From Novosphingobium guangzhouense (GTDB taxonomy: Bacteria > Pseudomonadota > Alphaproteobacteria > Sphingomonadales > Sphingomonadaceae): a stretch of DNA of 64,000 bases. A program made the translations under genes and the position numbers. The notes beneath the pieces were generated by a model, which was not told where the DNA came from, ran no database searches, and worked only from the letters and a program-made list of their open reading frames with translations. Shown in pieces: positions 16,320 through 24,897 of the stretch; within the stretch, counting starts at the first letter, position 1; each line of letters begins with the position of its first letter. The stretch is from positions 170,917 to 234,916 of the forward strand of contig NZ_LYMM01000073.1 in NCBI RefSeq assembly GCF_002896965.1, read 5' to 3'.

Positions 16320-17069
16320 ATGAACAATGCAACTGCCTCGATAACCCCTTCGCGCGCAACAATCGATCCGAAGGAGGCCGCTCACTTTGGCGCTCTTGCG
16401 GCGGAGTGGTGGGATCCGAAGGGCAGCTCGGCCATGCTGCACAAGCTGAACCCGGTGCGCCTGGGCTTCATCCGCGAGGCGATCGACGGTCATTTCGGCA
16501 GTGATTCGCGCGGCCTGAAGCCGCTTGCCGGCAAGCGTGCGCTCGATGCCGGTTGCGGCGCGGGGTTGCTGTGCGAACCGCTGGCGCGCATGGGCGCGGC
16601 GGTGACGGGCGTGGACGCCGCGCCGGAAAATGCCGCCGCCGCCCGCGCCCATGCCGAAGCCGGTGGGCTTTCCATCGACTACCGCGCCGGTGAACTGGGA
16701 TCGCTGGGCCTCGGTGGTTTCGACCTTGTCTGCTCGCTGGAAGTGATCGAGCACGTGACCGACAAGGCTGCCTTCATCGGTCACCTTTCCGCCGCCATGG
16801 CGGATGACGGGCTGATGATCCTCTCCTGCCCCAACCGCACCGCCCGATCGCGCGTGCTGCTGGTCGAGGCGGCAGAGCGGCTTGGCCATGTCCCCAGGGG
16901 CACTCACGAATGGAGCCAGTTCGTCACGCCCGAGGAACTGCATGATCTGGCCGCAGGCGCCGGGCTGGACCTCGGCACCCCGCGCGGAATCGCCTGGTCA
17001 CCACTCAAGGGCCTGCACCTGTCGGACGATCTGGCGCTGAACTTCATTGCGACGGCGCGCAGGAAGTAA
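16320..17069 (+). CDS. ubiG: Ubiquinone biosynthesis O-methyltransferase UbiG
   Basis: UbiG carries out both O-methylations in ubiquinone synthesis using S-adenosylmethionine. The 249-residue protein shows the family N-terminus (TIDPKEAAHFGALAAEWWDPKGSSAMLHKLNPVR), the SAM-binding motif LDAGCGAGLLCEPLA, and EVIEHV in motif II. A run of seven Gs lies immediately before the start, four bases from the ATG. It is divergent from lysC with about 80 bases between, and its stop is 17 bases from the convergent NadR-like gene. Confidence 0.95.
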   Translation: MNNATASITPSRATIDPKEAAHFGALAAEWWDPKGSSAMLHKLNPVRLGFIREAIDGHFGSDSRGLKPLAGKRALDAGCGAGLLCEPLARMGAAVTGVDAAPENAAAARAHAEAGGLSIDYRAGELGSLGLGGFDLVCSLEVIEHVTDKAAFIGHLSAAMADDGLMILSCPNRTARSRVLLVEAAERLGHVPRGTHEWSQFVTPEELHDLAAGAGLDLGTPRGIAWSPLKGLHLSDDLALNFIATARRK

Positions 17070-17086
17070 GCTCCATCCCTGCCCTG

Positions 17087-17620
17087 TCAGCCTTGCGCCA
17101 GCAGCCCTTCGATCGCCGCTAACGCCTTGGCCTCACGCTCGGCCCAGGTTCCGGCGATGCGCACGAAGGGCACGTCGGCGCGCACCAGCATCTCTTCGGC
17201 CAGCATGGAAAAGCGGGCGCGGGTATCGTCGGTGCCGAAGAAGCGGGTGCCGTCTTCCTGCCAGGGCACGTCCGGTTCGAACAGCAGGTAAAGGTCGGCC
17301 CTGGGATAAGCCAGCAGCGCCTCGGGCACTTCGCCGAACAGCATTTGCGCCCAGGCAGCGGTCATCAGCTGGTCGGTGTCGAACAGCAGCACCGGCGCGC
17401 CGTCATCGTCGGCAAGCGCGCGGCGATTGTGCCGCGCCTGCCCTTCGGCAATGACGAGAAGATCGGTCATCGTCAGGTCAATGCCGTTCTCCTCGCAATA
17501 CGTACGGCCATATTCCGGCACGAAGGGCCAGCCGCGCGTAACGAGCAGCCGCTCGCACAGCACGGATTTCCCCGTGCTCTCAGCACCATGCAGGCACACT
17601 GTCTTCGGAACGGTCTTCAT
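17087..17620 (-). CDS. NadR-type nicotinamide riboside kinase (AAA P-loop protein)
   Basis: This 177-residue P-loop kinase has Walker A GAESTGKS at residues 12-19, a pattern typical of the ribosylnicotinamide kinase domain of NadR, with EYGRTY and a DTD motif (FDTDQLMTAAW). It would phosphorylate nicotinamide riboside brought in by PnuC, trapping it as NMN. The N-terminal regulator and adenylyltransferase domains of E. coli NadR are absent. The ATG at 17620 overlaps the pnuC stop (ATGA), strong evidence for a joint role. Confidence 0.85.
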   Translation of the reverse strand: MKTVPKTVCLHGAESTGKSVLCERLLVTRGWPFVPEYGRTYCEENGIDLTMTDLLVIAEGQARHNRRALADDDGAPVLLFDTDQLMTAAWAQMLFGEVPEALLAYPRADLYLLFEPDVPWQEDGTRFFGTDDTRARFSMLAEEMLVRADVPFVRIAGTWAEREAKALAAIEGLLAQG

Positions 17621-18192
17621 GCCTGCTTTCTGTAGGCGACGATCCATTCCCGCAAGGCCAGCACCGACATCAGGAGAAATACTACGTAGAGCCCGGCCGT
17701 CGCGAACAGGCCCTTATGGACGTAGACCGCGACCGACGCGATATCGACAGCGATCCACAGCACCCAGTTCTCGATACGGCGGAACGCCAGCAGGATTTGT
17801 GCCGCGATGCTTGCCCCGGCGATGGCCGTATCGGCATAAGGCAGCGATGCGTCGGTAAACCGATGCATCACCCAGCCAAGGTTCAGCGAAAGCGCCGCCG
17901 TCGCGGTCAGCCAGACAGCGCGACCCATATTGCTCAGCAGGCCCACCGGCACGCGATCGTCGCCCTCTGCGCCAGCTTTCGCCGCCCGCAGCCAGAGCAG
18001 CCAGCTCCACCCTTGCGCGACGAAGAAGAACACCTGCAGCCCCGCTTCTCCGTAAAGCTTCGCCTCGAAGAACACGATGACGTAAAGCGCCACCATGGCC
18101 ATACCGAACGGATAGTTCCACACGCTGCGCCGCACCAGCAACGCAATGTTGGCAAGGCCAAGCGCGGCCGCGATCCATTCGACGGCGTTCAT
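17617..18192 (-). CDS. pnuC: Nicotinamide riboside transporter PnuC
   Basis: This 191-residue inner-membrane protein has about seven hydrophobic segments. The signature FFFVAQGWSWLLWLRA (residues 55-70) contains the aromatic WSWLLW block that binds the riboside in PnuC structures. PnuC works by facilitated diffusion and depends on a cytoplasmic kinase, which is encoded immediately downstream with a four-base overlap. The start at 18192 is chosen because MNAVEWIAAALGLANIALL is the usual N-terminus. It is 28 bases behind the ArsC-like gene. Confidence 0.9.
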   Translation of the reverse strand: MNAVEWIAAALGLANIALLVRRSVWNYPFGMAMVALYVIVFFEAKLYGEAGLQVFFFVAQGWSWLLWLRAAKAGAEGDDRVPVGLLSNMGRAVWLTATAALSLNLGWVMHRFTDASLPYADTAIAGASIAAQILLAFRRIENWVLWIAVDIASVAVYVHKGLFATAGLYVVFLLMSVLALREWIVAYRKQA

Positions 18193-18220
18193 TGATGCGG
18201 CTTCCGGCTCAGGCCCCCAA

Positions 18221-18568
18221 TCAGACGAACGCCGCCGCCCATTCCGGCTCCTTGAAGCCGACAAGGACGCCGCCGGGATATTCCACCAGCGGCCGCTTGA
18301 TCATGCTGGGATTGGCGACCATCAGCGCGATCGCCTTCGCAGCATCAAGGTCGGCCTTGTCGGCATCAGGCAGCTTGCGGAACGTGGTTCCGGCGCGGTT
18401 CAGCACCTTGTCGAGCCCGGCCGCGTCGATCCATGCCGCCAGCTTGTCAGGGTCTACCCCTTCCTTCTTGTAATCGTGGAAGGTGTAGGAAATCGCGTTC
18501 GCGTCCAGCCAGACGCGCGCCTTCTTCACGGTGTCGCAGTTGGGGATGCCGTAGAATTCAAGGCTCAC
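18221..18568 (-). CDS. ArsC/Spx-family protein (YffB-like)
   Basis: This 115-residue thioredoxin-fold protein has the single cysteine IPNCDTVKKARVWLD at the N-terminus and KRPLVEYPGG in the C-terminal half. It lacks the extra cysteine pattern of a true arsenate reductase and resembles YffB, whose role is unknown (possibly a glutathione-dependent reductase). The GTG start at 18568 overlaps the stop of the upstream gene (GTGA), which decides the start. Confidence 0.85.
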   Translation of the reverse strand: MSLEFYGIPNCDTVKKARVWLDANAISYTFHDYKKEGVDPDKLAAWIDAAGLDKVLNRAGTTFRKLPDADKADLDAAKAIALMVANPSMIKRPLVEYPGGVLVGFKEPEWAAAFV

Positions 18569-18879
18569 GATTCGGTTTCCCTTTCGAAGTGATGCACGCG
18601 CGGTTCGTTGCAGGCGAAGGCAGTGTAGCTCTGATAGTAATGTTCCCGTCCCTTGGCCTGCACGGCGGCATGGGCGGAAACCCGGCGCCATGCCAGCGCG
18701 GCGGCTTCGTCTTTCCATTCGGACAACGCGATCACCTCGCCATCGTCGCTGGCGTAGCTCTTGAAGGAAAGGAAGCCGGGTTGTTCACGGGCGAGAGCAT
18801 CCATGGCCTCTGCATCGGCAGAATAGGCGGCGGCGTCAATGTCGGCACGCTTGCGATTTCGGAAGACTACCAGGAACAT
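18565..18879 (-). CDS. Antibiotic biosynthesis monooxygenase (ABM) domain protein
   Basis: This 104-residue dimeric alpha/beta-barrel (ABM) protein starts MFLVVFRNRKRADIDAAAYSA, with EQPGFLSFKSYASDDGEVIALSEWKDEAAALAW in the middle. The His and Trp typical of heme-degrading relatives are not all obvious, so the activity is open; stress-related family members act on small aromatics or heme. It heads the four-gene run ABM, yffB-like, pnuC, nadR-like kinase and is divergent from aroC. Confidence 0.82.
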   Translation of the reverse strand: MFLVVFRNRKRADIDAAAYSADAEAMDALAREQPGFLSFKSYASDDGEVIALSEWKDEAAALAWRRVSAHAAVQAKGREHYYQSYTAFACNEPRVHHFERETES

Positions 18880-18976
18880 GGCCGCGCTCTTGGAACTTCG
18901 CGGATCATTGCGCAAGCATGCGCTTCGCAGCCCATGCTGGACAATCCGAAGATTGCGCGCCAAGGCGCGAGACACC

Positions 18977-20071
18977 ATGAGCATGAACAGCTTCGGCCGC
19001 CTTTTCCGCTTCACCACCTGGGGTGAAAGCCACGGACCCGCCATCGGCGCCGTCGTCGACGGGTGCCCGCCCGGCCTCGCCATCGACGAAGGCGTGATCC
19101 AGCCGTTCCTCGACGCGCGCCGTCCCGGCCAGTCGAAGTTCACCACCCAGCGGCAGGAACCGGATCAGGTCCGCATCCTGTCAGGCGTGTTCGAAGGCCC
19201 CGACGGCTTACAACGCACCACCGGCACCCCGATCAGCCTGATGATCGAGAATGTCGACCAGCGTTCGAAGGACTATTCCGAGGTCGCGGTGGCCTATCGC
19301 CCCGGCCATGCCGACTATGCCTATGACGCCAAGTACGGTTTCCGCGATTATCGCGGAGGCGGACGCTCTTCCGCGCGTGAAACCGCCAGCCGCGTGGCTG
19401 CGGGTGCGGTGGCGCGGCTGGTGATCCCCGAAGTGAAGATCCTGGCCTACGTCTCCGAGATCGGCGGCGACATGATCGATCCGGGCAAGTTCGACGAAGC
19501 AGAGATCGGCAACAACCCCTTCTTCTGCCCCGATGCCGCCGCCGCCGCGCGCTGGGAAAAGATCGTCGACGATGCGCGCAAGAGCGGTTCGTCGGTCGGC
19601 GCGGTGGTGGAATGCTATGCCAGCGGCGTGCCCGCAGGCTGGGGCGCCCCGCTCTACGCCAAGCTCGACGCAGACCTTGCCGCGGCAATGATGGGCATCA
19701 ACGCGGTCAAGGGCGTGGAGATCGGCGACGGGTTCGCCGCCGCGCGCCTTTCAGGCGAACAGAACGCCGACCCGATGCGCCCCAATGCCGAAGGGCCGGA
19801 CGGTGCACCGGAGTTTCTGGCAAACCATGCAGGCGGCATCGCCGGGGGCATCTCCACCGGCCAGCCGGTGACCTGTCGCGTAGCGTTCAAACCGACCAGT
19901 TCGATCCTGACCCCCCAGCAGACCATCACCCGCGACGGCGAAGCGGCCGAAATGTTCACCAAGGGACGCCACGATCCCTGCGTGGGCATTCGCGGCGTGC
20001 CGGTGGTCGAAGCGATGATGGCTCTGGTGCTCGCCGACCACAAGCTGCTCCATCGCGGGCAATGCGGTTGA
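18977..20071 (+). CDS. aroC: Chorismate synthase AroC
   Basis: AroC makes chorismate from EPSP, the last step of the shikimate pathway, and needs reduced FMN. The 364-residue protein has the three family signatures: GESHGPAIGAVVDGCPPG, the RGGGRSSARETASRVAAGA block, and RHDPCVGIRGVPVVEAM near the C-terminus. MSMNSFGRLFRFTTWGESHG matches the family N-terminus, favouring ATG 18977 over 18983. The stop codon falls in the first unit of a 12-base tandem repeat. Confidence 0.97.
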   Translation: MSMNSFGRLFRFTTWGESHGPAIGAVVDGCPPGLAIDEGVIQPFLDARRPGQSKFTTQRQEPDQVRILSGVFEGPDGLQRTTGTPISLMIENVDQRSKDYSEVAVAYRPGHADYAYDAKYGFRDYRGGGRSSARETASRVAAGAVARLVIPEVKILAYVSEIGGDMIDPGKFDEAEIGNNPFFCPDAAAAARWEKIVDDARKSGSSVGAVVECYASGVPAGWGAPLYAKLDADLAAAMMGINAVKGVEIGDGFAAARLSGEQNADPMRPNAEGPDGAPEFLANHAGGIAGGISTGQPVTCRVAFKPTSSILTPQQTITRDGEAAEMFTKGRHDPCVGIRGVPVVEAMMALVLADHKLLHRGQCG

Positions 20072-20101
20072 TTGGGCGGTTGATCGGGCGGCTGATTCGA
20101 C
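20066..20101 (+). repeat. Three 12-bp imperfect tandem repeats at the aroC stop
   Basis: GGTTGATTGGGC, GGTTGATCGGGC and GGCTGATTCGAC follow one another without a gap. The TGA in the first unit is the aroC stop. The repeat separates aroC from the next gene and is a likely site for slippage. Confidence 0.75.
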
Positions 20102-20114
20102 GGATGACGCACGG

Positions 20115-20567
20115 GTGACCCGCATCCTGATCGACGCTGACGCCTGCCCGGTAAAGGAGGAGATCTACAAGGTCGCCTTGCGCCACAAGGTATCGGTCAC
20201 CGTCGTCAGCAACAGTCCGATTCGCGTCCCGCAAAGCGCGCTGATCTCTCGCAAGCTGGTGAGCGACGCATTCGACGCGGCGGATGACTGGATCGTCGAG
20301 AATACCGATGCATCGACGGTGGTGATCACCGCTGATATCCTTCTGGCCGACCGCTGCCTGAAACTGGGCGCCAGCGTCGTCGCGCCCAACGGCAAGCCTT
20401 TCACCACCAGCTCGATCGGCGGCGCCATCGCGACGCGCGCGATCATGGCGGACCTGCGCGCAAACGGCGATGTAGTGGGCGGACCGCCACCGTTCTCGAA
20501 GCAGGACCGCTCGCGATTCCTGTCATCGCTGGATGAAATGCTGGTAAAGCTGGCGCGACGGGGCTGA
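20115..20567 (+). CDS. YaiI/YqxD family (DUF188, UPF0178) protein
   Basis: This 150-residue protein begins ILIDADACPVKEEIYKVA, the hallmark acidic N-terminal motif of the DUF188/UPF0178 PIN-like fold, followed by VVISADILLADRCLKLGA-like sequence and FTTSSIGGAIATRAIMADLR. Members are thought to be nuclease-like, but function is not established. The start is a GTG at 20115 with no strong ribosome binding site. It probably follows aroC on one transcript. Confidence 0.88.
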   Translation: MTRILIDADACPVKEEIYKVALRHKVSVTVVSNSPIRVPQSALISRKLVSDAFDAADDWIVENTDASTVVITADILLADRCLKLGASVVAPNGKPFTTSSIGGAIATRAIMADLRANGDVVGGPPPFSKQDRSRFLSSLDEMLVKLARRG

Positions 20568-20575
20568 AGGCCGGC

Positions 20576-20740
20576 TTATCGACGGGCGCGACGGTCCGAT
20601 TTCTTGAGGTAGGCGAACACGCTCACCACCCCGGCGCCAACGACTGCGCCGACGAATGCCCCCGGATTTCCGGTGGCAACGCTGGCCGCAATCGCCAGCA
20701 CGAAAACCACGGCAAGCAGGACGATCAATTTCGAACTCAT
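20576..20740 (-). CDS. 54-residue membrane protein, hypothetical
   Basis: The product begins MSSKLIVLLAVVFVLAIAAS and is made of two hydrophobic stretches with a short Gly-rich link (TGNPGAFVGAVVGAGVV) and a basic tail (KKSDRRARR), so it is a small inner-membrane protein with its C-terminus probably inside. The ATG at 20740 is chosen over 20758 because a GGAG element lies nine bases before it. No family is recognised. It ends nine bases from the convergent YaiI-like gene. Confidence 0.6.
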   Translation of the reverse strand: MSSKLIVLLAVVFVLAIAASVATGNPGAFVGAVVGAGVVSVFAYLKKSDRRARR

Positions 20741-20903
20741 CGGCAATTCTCCGGTCATGACGTTTAAGTCGATAAAATGGAGCGTAAGTCCCCAAGCAGC
20801 ACTTTACCGGCATTCTTCGCCTTGCCGTGGCTGAGCCGGGACAAGCCGTTCCTAATGGCATCTCATCGACATAGCCGCACAATCCATCCTCGATTGATCG
20901 ATC

Positions 20904-20926
20904 CATCCGATGAGCCCAATCGGATG
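20904..20926. promoter_or_regulatory. Inverted repeat upstream of ahpC
   Basis: CATCCGAT (20904-20911) and ATCGGATG (20919-20926) form an eight-base inverted repeat with a seven-base spacer, about 80 bases upstream of ahpC. It does not match the OxyR ATAG-repeat consensus, so the binder is unknown. The remainder of 20741-21004 shows no gene. Confidence 0.45.
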
Positions 20927-21004
20927 AAGGCGCTACAAATCGTCACACGCCCGGCCTATCTCCGTCTCGTCAGTTTCAACCACCCAACTGAGGGAGCTAC
21001 ATCC

Positions 21005-21571
21005 ATGGGTATCGTCGGCAGCACCATCAAGCCGTTCACCAACACCGCCTTCCAGGCCGGCAAGGACTTCTTCGACGTCACCGAAAAGGACATCGCAGGC
21101 AAGTGGGCCGTGTTCTTCTTCTACCCGGCGGACTTCACGTTCGTGTGCCCGACCGAGCTGGAAGACCTTGGCGAACAGTACGAGACCCTGCAGGGCCTCG
21201 GCGTCGAAGTGTTCGGCGTTTCGACCGACACGCACTTCAGCCACAAGGCATGGCACGACACTTCGGACAAGATCGGCAAGATCAAGTACGCTTTCCTGGG
21301 TGACCAGAACCACGCCCTGACCAACAACTTTGGCGTTCTGCGCGAAGGCGTGGGCCTTGCTGACCGCGCCACCTTCGTGGTCGATCCCGACGGCGTGATC
21401 CAGCTGGTCGAAATCACCCCCGAAGGCGTGGGCCGCAACGCGGTCGAACTCGTCCGCAAGATCAAGGCTGCCAAGTACTGGCGCGAGCACCCCGGCCAGG
21501 TCTGCCCGGCCAAGTGGGAAGAAGGCAGCGAAACCCTCGCTCCCTCGCTCGACCTCGTCGGCAAGCTCTAA
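21005..21571 (+). CDS. ahpC: Alkyl hydroperoxide reductase subunit C (typical 2-Cys peroxiredoxin)
   Basis: AhpC reduces H2O2, organic peroxides and peroxynitrite. The 188-residue protein has the peroxidatic Cys48 in FTFVCPTE and the resolving Cys167 in VCPAKW, the usual spacing. The start at 21005 (MGIVGSTIKPFTNTAF) is set by GAGGGAG about ten bases upstream. ahpF, its reductase, follows after 141 bases. Confidence 0.97.
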   Translation: MGIVGSTIKPFTNTAFQAGKDFFDVTEKDIAGKWAVFFFYPADFTFVCPTELEDLGEQYETLQGLGVEVFGVSTDTHFSHKAWHDTSDKIGKIKYAFLGDQNHALTNNFGVLREGVGLADRATFVVDPDGVIQLVEITPEGVGRNAVELVRKIKAAKYWREHPGQVCPAKWEEGSETLAPSLDLVGKL

Positions 21572-21712
21572 GACCCGCGCGACACCTTAGGGTCGCGTAC
21601 TGACGGTGTGCGGCCCTGGGGTTCCCTCCCCCGGAGCCGCGCCCTGCGCCCTCCTTACGGAACCGGACCTCGGGCCGCCCCGTTCACAACGAAATCCAAA
21701 AGGACCAATGAC

Positions 21713-23311
21713 ATGCTTGACGCCAACCTGAAGCAACAGCTCTCGCAATACCTCGGCATGCTGCGCGAGCCGATCGAGCTTGTCGCCTCCCTTGGCGATG
21801 GGCAGAAGTCTGCCGAGACCCGCGAACTGCTTGAAACCATCGCGTCGCTCTCGGACAAGGTCACCGCCACTTTCGACGGCGACGATGCGCGCCGCCCCAG
21901 CTTCATCATCCGCCGCGCCAGCGACGCCAGCGCATGGGTGCGCTTCGCAGGACTGCCGCTCGGCCATGAATTCACCTCGCTGGTGCTCGCCCTCCTGTGG
22001 ACCGGCGGCCACCCGCCCAAGGTCTCGGACGAGGTGCTTGAGCAGGCGAAGGCCCTCGAAGGCTCGCTACAGTTCGAGATGTACTTCTCGCTCTCGTGCC
22101 ACAACTGCCCTGACGTTGTGCAGGCTCTGACCCTTATCGCCCTCAACAATCCGCATGTCGACGTGACCCTGATCGAAGGCGGCACGTTCCAGGCAGAGGT
22201 CGAAGAGCGCGGCGTGATGGCCGTGCCGGCCGTCTTCCTGAACGGCCAGATGTGGGGTTCGGGCAAGATGAGCATCGAGGAAATCCTCGGCAAGCTCGAT
22301 AGCGGCGCGGATGCCAAGGCCGCCGCGAAGCTGGCCGAGAAGAAGCCCTTCGAAGTGCTCGTCGTCGGTGGTGGTCCCGCCGGTGCCGCCGCGTCGGTCT
22401 ACACCGCGCGCAAGGGTTTCAGCACCGGCATCGCGGCGGAGCGTTTCGGTGGTCAGGTGCAGGACACCATGGGCATCGAGAACTTCATCTCCGTCCCCTA
22501 CACCGAAGGGCCGAAGCTTGCCGCCGCTCTTGAGGCGCATGTGGCCGAGTACGACATCGACGTGATGAACCTGCAGCGCGCGGAAAAGCTGATCCCGGCC
22601 AGCGAAGTGGGCGGGTATCACGAAGTCGTGTTCGCCAACGGCGCCTCGCTGAAAGCCCGCTCGGTGGTGCTGACCACCGGCGCGCGCTGGCGGAACCTGG
22701 GCGTTCCCGGTGAGGCCGAGTACAAGAACAAGGGCGTGGCCTACTGCCCGCACTGCGACGGCCCGCTGTTCAAGGGCAAGCGCGTGGCGGTGATCGGCGG
22801 CGGCAACTCGGGCGTCGAAGCGGCGATCGACCTTGCCAACATCGTCGGCCATGTGACGCTGATCGAATTCGACGCCAAGCTGCGCGCCGACCAGGTGCTG
22901 GTCGACAAGCTCAAGTCGATGAAGAACGTGGACATCTTCACCAGCGCCCAGACCACCGAGGTCGAAGGCGACGGCGAAAAGGTCAACGCGCTGGTCTACA
23001 AGGACCGCAATTCGGGCGAAGAGCACAAGATCGAGCTGGAAGGCGTATTCGTCCAGATCGGACTGGTGCCCAACACCGAATGGCTCAAGGACAGCGGCGT
23101 CGAACTGTCAGGTCGTGGCGAGATCGTGATCGATGATAAGGCCGCCACCAATGTCCCCGGCATCTTCGCGGCGGGTGATGCCACCACGGTGCCGTACAAG
23201 CAGATCATCATCGCCATGGGCGAAGGATCGAAGGCCGCCCTTTCGGCATTCGACTACCTGATCCGCAACGAAGCACCGGCAGAGATCGCCCAGGCTGCGC
23301 AGGCCGCCTGA
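21713..23311 (+). CDS. ahpF: Alkyl hydroperoxide reductase subunit F
   Basis: AhpF is the NADH-dependent flavoprotein that regenerates AhpC. The 532-residue protein has an N-terminal double thioredoxin-like domain with Cys129 and Cys132 (SCHNC), then an FAD/NADH domain (VLVVGGGPAGAAASVY, VAVIGGGNSGVEAA) with the second redox pair in AYCPHCDGP. The start at 21713 has AAAGGA about nine bases upstream. The 141-base gap after ahpC contains a short hairpin (CGCGAC with GTCGCG) that could set the ratio of C to F. Confidence 0.97.
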   Translation: MLDANLKQQLSQYLGMLREPIELVASLGDGQKSAETRELLETIASLSDKVTATFDGDDARRPSFIIRRASDASAWVRFAGLPLGHEFTSLVLALLWTGGHPPKVSDEVLEQAKALEGSLQFEMYFSLSCHNCPDVVQALTLIALNNPHVDVTLIEGGTFQAEVEERGVMAVPAVFLNGQMWGSGKMSIEEILGKLDSGADAKAAAKLAEKKPFEVLVVGGGPAGAAASVYTARKGFSTGIAAERFGGQVQDTMGIENFISVPYTEGPKLAAALEAHVAEYDIDVMNLQRAEKLIPASEVGGYHEVVFANGASLKARSVVLTTGARWRNLGVPGEAEYKNKGVAYCPHCDGPLFKGKRVAVIGGGNSGVEAAIDLANIVGHVTLIEFDAKLRADQVLVDKLKSMKNVDIFTSAQTTEVEGDGEKVNALVYKDRNSGEEHKIELEGVFVQIGLVPNTEWLKDSGVELSGRGEIVIDDKAATNVPGIFAAGDATTVPYKQIIIAMGEGSKAALSAFDYLIRNEAPAEIAQAAQAA

Positions 23312-23336
23312 ACGACGCCACGACTATAACGAGAGG

Positions 23337-23369
23337 CGGGCGGGAATCGCGAGATTCCCGCCCGTTTTT
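23337..23369 (+). terminator. Terminator of ahpCF
   Basis: CGGGCGGGAATC (23337-23348) pairs perfectly with GATTCCCGCCCG (23353-23364) around GCGA, followed by five Ts. It is a strong intrinsic terminator on the plus strand. Confidence 0.93.
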
Positions 23370-23397
23370 CGTTGGCGGATGGAATAGGGGCGAAGGC

Positions 23398-24897
23398 TCA
23401 GACCCCGTCGATATGCCGCTTCAGCCCCGACTGCCACATCGCGATGCGGCCCGCGCGCACTGGCTCATCCATATCGGGGACGAAGCGCTGCAAGGCGCTA
23501 CCCATGGCCATCGCATCTTCCAGCGAGGCGTGCAGCCCTACGCCGACCCCTGCAAGCATCGCCGCGCCCAGAGCCGTCGTCTCGGTATCCGCAGGGCGTT
23601 CGACCGGCAGCCCCAGCACATTGGCCAAATCCTGCGCCATCCAGTCATTGGCGCTCATTCCGCCGTCGATCCGCAGGCTTTTCCATGCTGCACCGTCGGC
23701 CGCGAAGGCCGCTTGCAGATCGTGGCACTGGTGCGCCATCGATTCCATCGCAGCGCGCACGATATGCGCCCTGCTGGTGCCCTGCGTGAGCCCGGTGACG
23801 ACGCCCTTGGCATCCGGCTGCCAGTACGGCGCGCCCAGCCCCGCAAGCGCAGGCAGGAACAGTACCCCGCCGTTATCCGCCACCGCCCGCGCGAGCGTCT
23901 CACTTTCCGCCGCGTTGCGGATCACGCCAAGTTCATCGCGCAGCCACTTGATCAGGCTGCCCGCAACGAAGATCGAACCCTCCAGCGCGTAAGTTCGCCG
24001 CCCGTCCTGCTGACACAGCACAGTGCCAAGCAGGCGGTGCGAAGAGCGGGGCAGCACTTGCCCCATATTGGTGAGGATGAAAGCACCGGTGCCGAAAGTC
24101 GCCTTGGTCTGCCCGGTCTGAAGGCAATGCTGGCCGATGGTCGCCGCCTGCTGATCGCCCGCGAGCCCGCTGATCGGGATCGCCGCGCCAAGTAGCTGCG
24201 GATCGCAGGTTCCCACCGTCCCGGCCGTATCGACAATCCGCCCCAAAGCCCCGCGCGGCACTCCGAACAGGCCGAGCAGGTCGTCGTCCCAATCCGCCCC
24301 ATCCAGCGCCATCAGCTGCGTGCGGCTGGCATTGCTGGCGTCCGTTACGTGTAGCCCACCGGTCAACTTCCAGACCAGCCAGCTTTCCACGGTGCCCAGC
24401 GCCAGGCGCCCGGCGTTTTGGGCACCCAGCTCGCGCGCGGCAGGCACATTGTCGAGCACCCAGCGCATCTTGGTGCCGGAGAAGTAGGGATCGACCACAA
24501 GGCCGGTCCGTTCCTGCAGCATCGCCTCATGCCCGGCATCACGCAAACGACCGCACATCTCTGCGGTGCGACGATCCTGCCAGACGATGGCGCGGGTTAT
24601 CGGCTCGCCTGTCTCGCGGTCCCACGCCACCACCGTCTCGCGCTGGTTCGTGATGCCAAGCGCGGCGATGCGGTCGGCGCCGCCGACCTTGCCGATCACT
24701 TCGCGCGCGCAGGCTAGTGTCTTGTCCCATATCTCGACGGCATCATGCTCGACGCGGCCGGGTGCGGGATAATACTGCGTCAGCTCCTTCTGCGCGACAT
24801 GCAGGACTGCGCCGTCCGCACCATAGACGATCGCGCGGGTCGAGGTGGTCCCTTCGTCAAGGACCAGAATGTGTTCGCCGTTCACTTGCTCACTCAC
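23398..24897 (-). CDS. glpK: Glycerol kinase GlpK
   Basis: GlpK phosphorylates glycerol to sn-glycerol 3-phosphate. The product is about 499 residues. FGGY-kinase motifs are complete: LVLDEGTTSTRAIVY at the N-terminus, ITNQRETVVAWDRETGEP, FSGTKMRWVLDN, and the C-terminal SLRIDGGMSANDWMAQDLAN. The start is GTG at 24897, overlapping the end of glpD by eight bases, or GTG at 24885; no strong ribosome binding site decides it. It is the last gene of yeiH-glpD-glpK. No glycerol facilitator (glpF) or glpR is present, which fits glycerol arising inside the cell. Confidence 0.95.
   Translation of the reverse strand: MSEQVNGEHILVLDEGTTSTRAIVYGADGAVLHVAQKELTQYYPAPGRVEHDAVEIWDKTLACAREVIGKVGGADRIAALGITNQRETVVAWDRETGEPITRAIVWQDRRTAEMCGRLRDAGHEAMLQERTGLVVDPYFSGTKMRWVLDNVPAARELGAQNAGRLALGTVESWLVWKLTGGLHVTDASNASRTQLMALDGADWDDDLLGLFGVPRGALGRIVDTAGTVGTCDPQLLGAAIPISGLAGDQQAATIGQHCLQTGQTKATFGTGAFILTNMGQVLPRSSHRLLGTVLCQQDGRRTYALEGSIFVAGSLIKWLRDELGVIRNAAESETLARAVADNGGVLFLPALAGLGAPYWQPDAKGVVTGLTQGTSRAHIVRAAMESMAHQCHDLQAAFAADGAAWKSLRIDGGMSANDWMAQDLANVLGLPVERPADTETTALGAAMLAGVGVGLHASLEDAMAMGSALQRFVPDMDEPVRAGRIAMWQSGLKRHIDGV

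Noticed and set aside
18221..18568. True arsenate reductase
   Set aside because: Only the N-terminal cysteine motif fits. No arsR, arsB or acr3 gene is nearby, and the sequence is closer to YffB/Spx-type proteins.
20904..20926. OxyR site upstream of ahpC
   Set aside because: The inverted repeat is real, but it lacks the ATAG-type spacing of OxyR sites, so no regulator is assigned.
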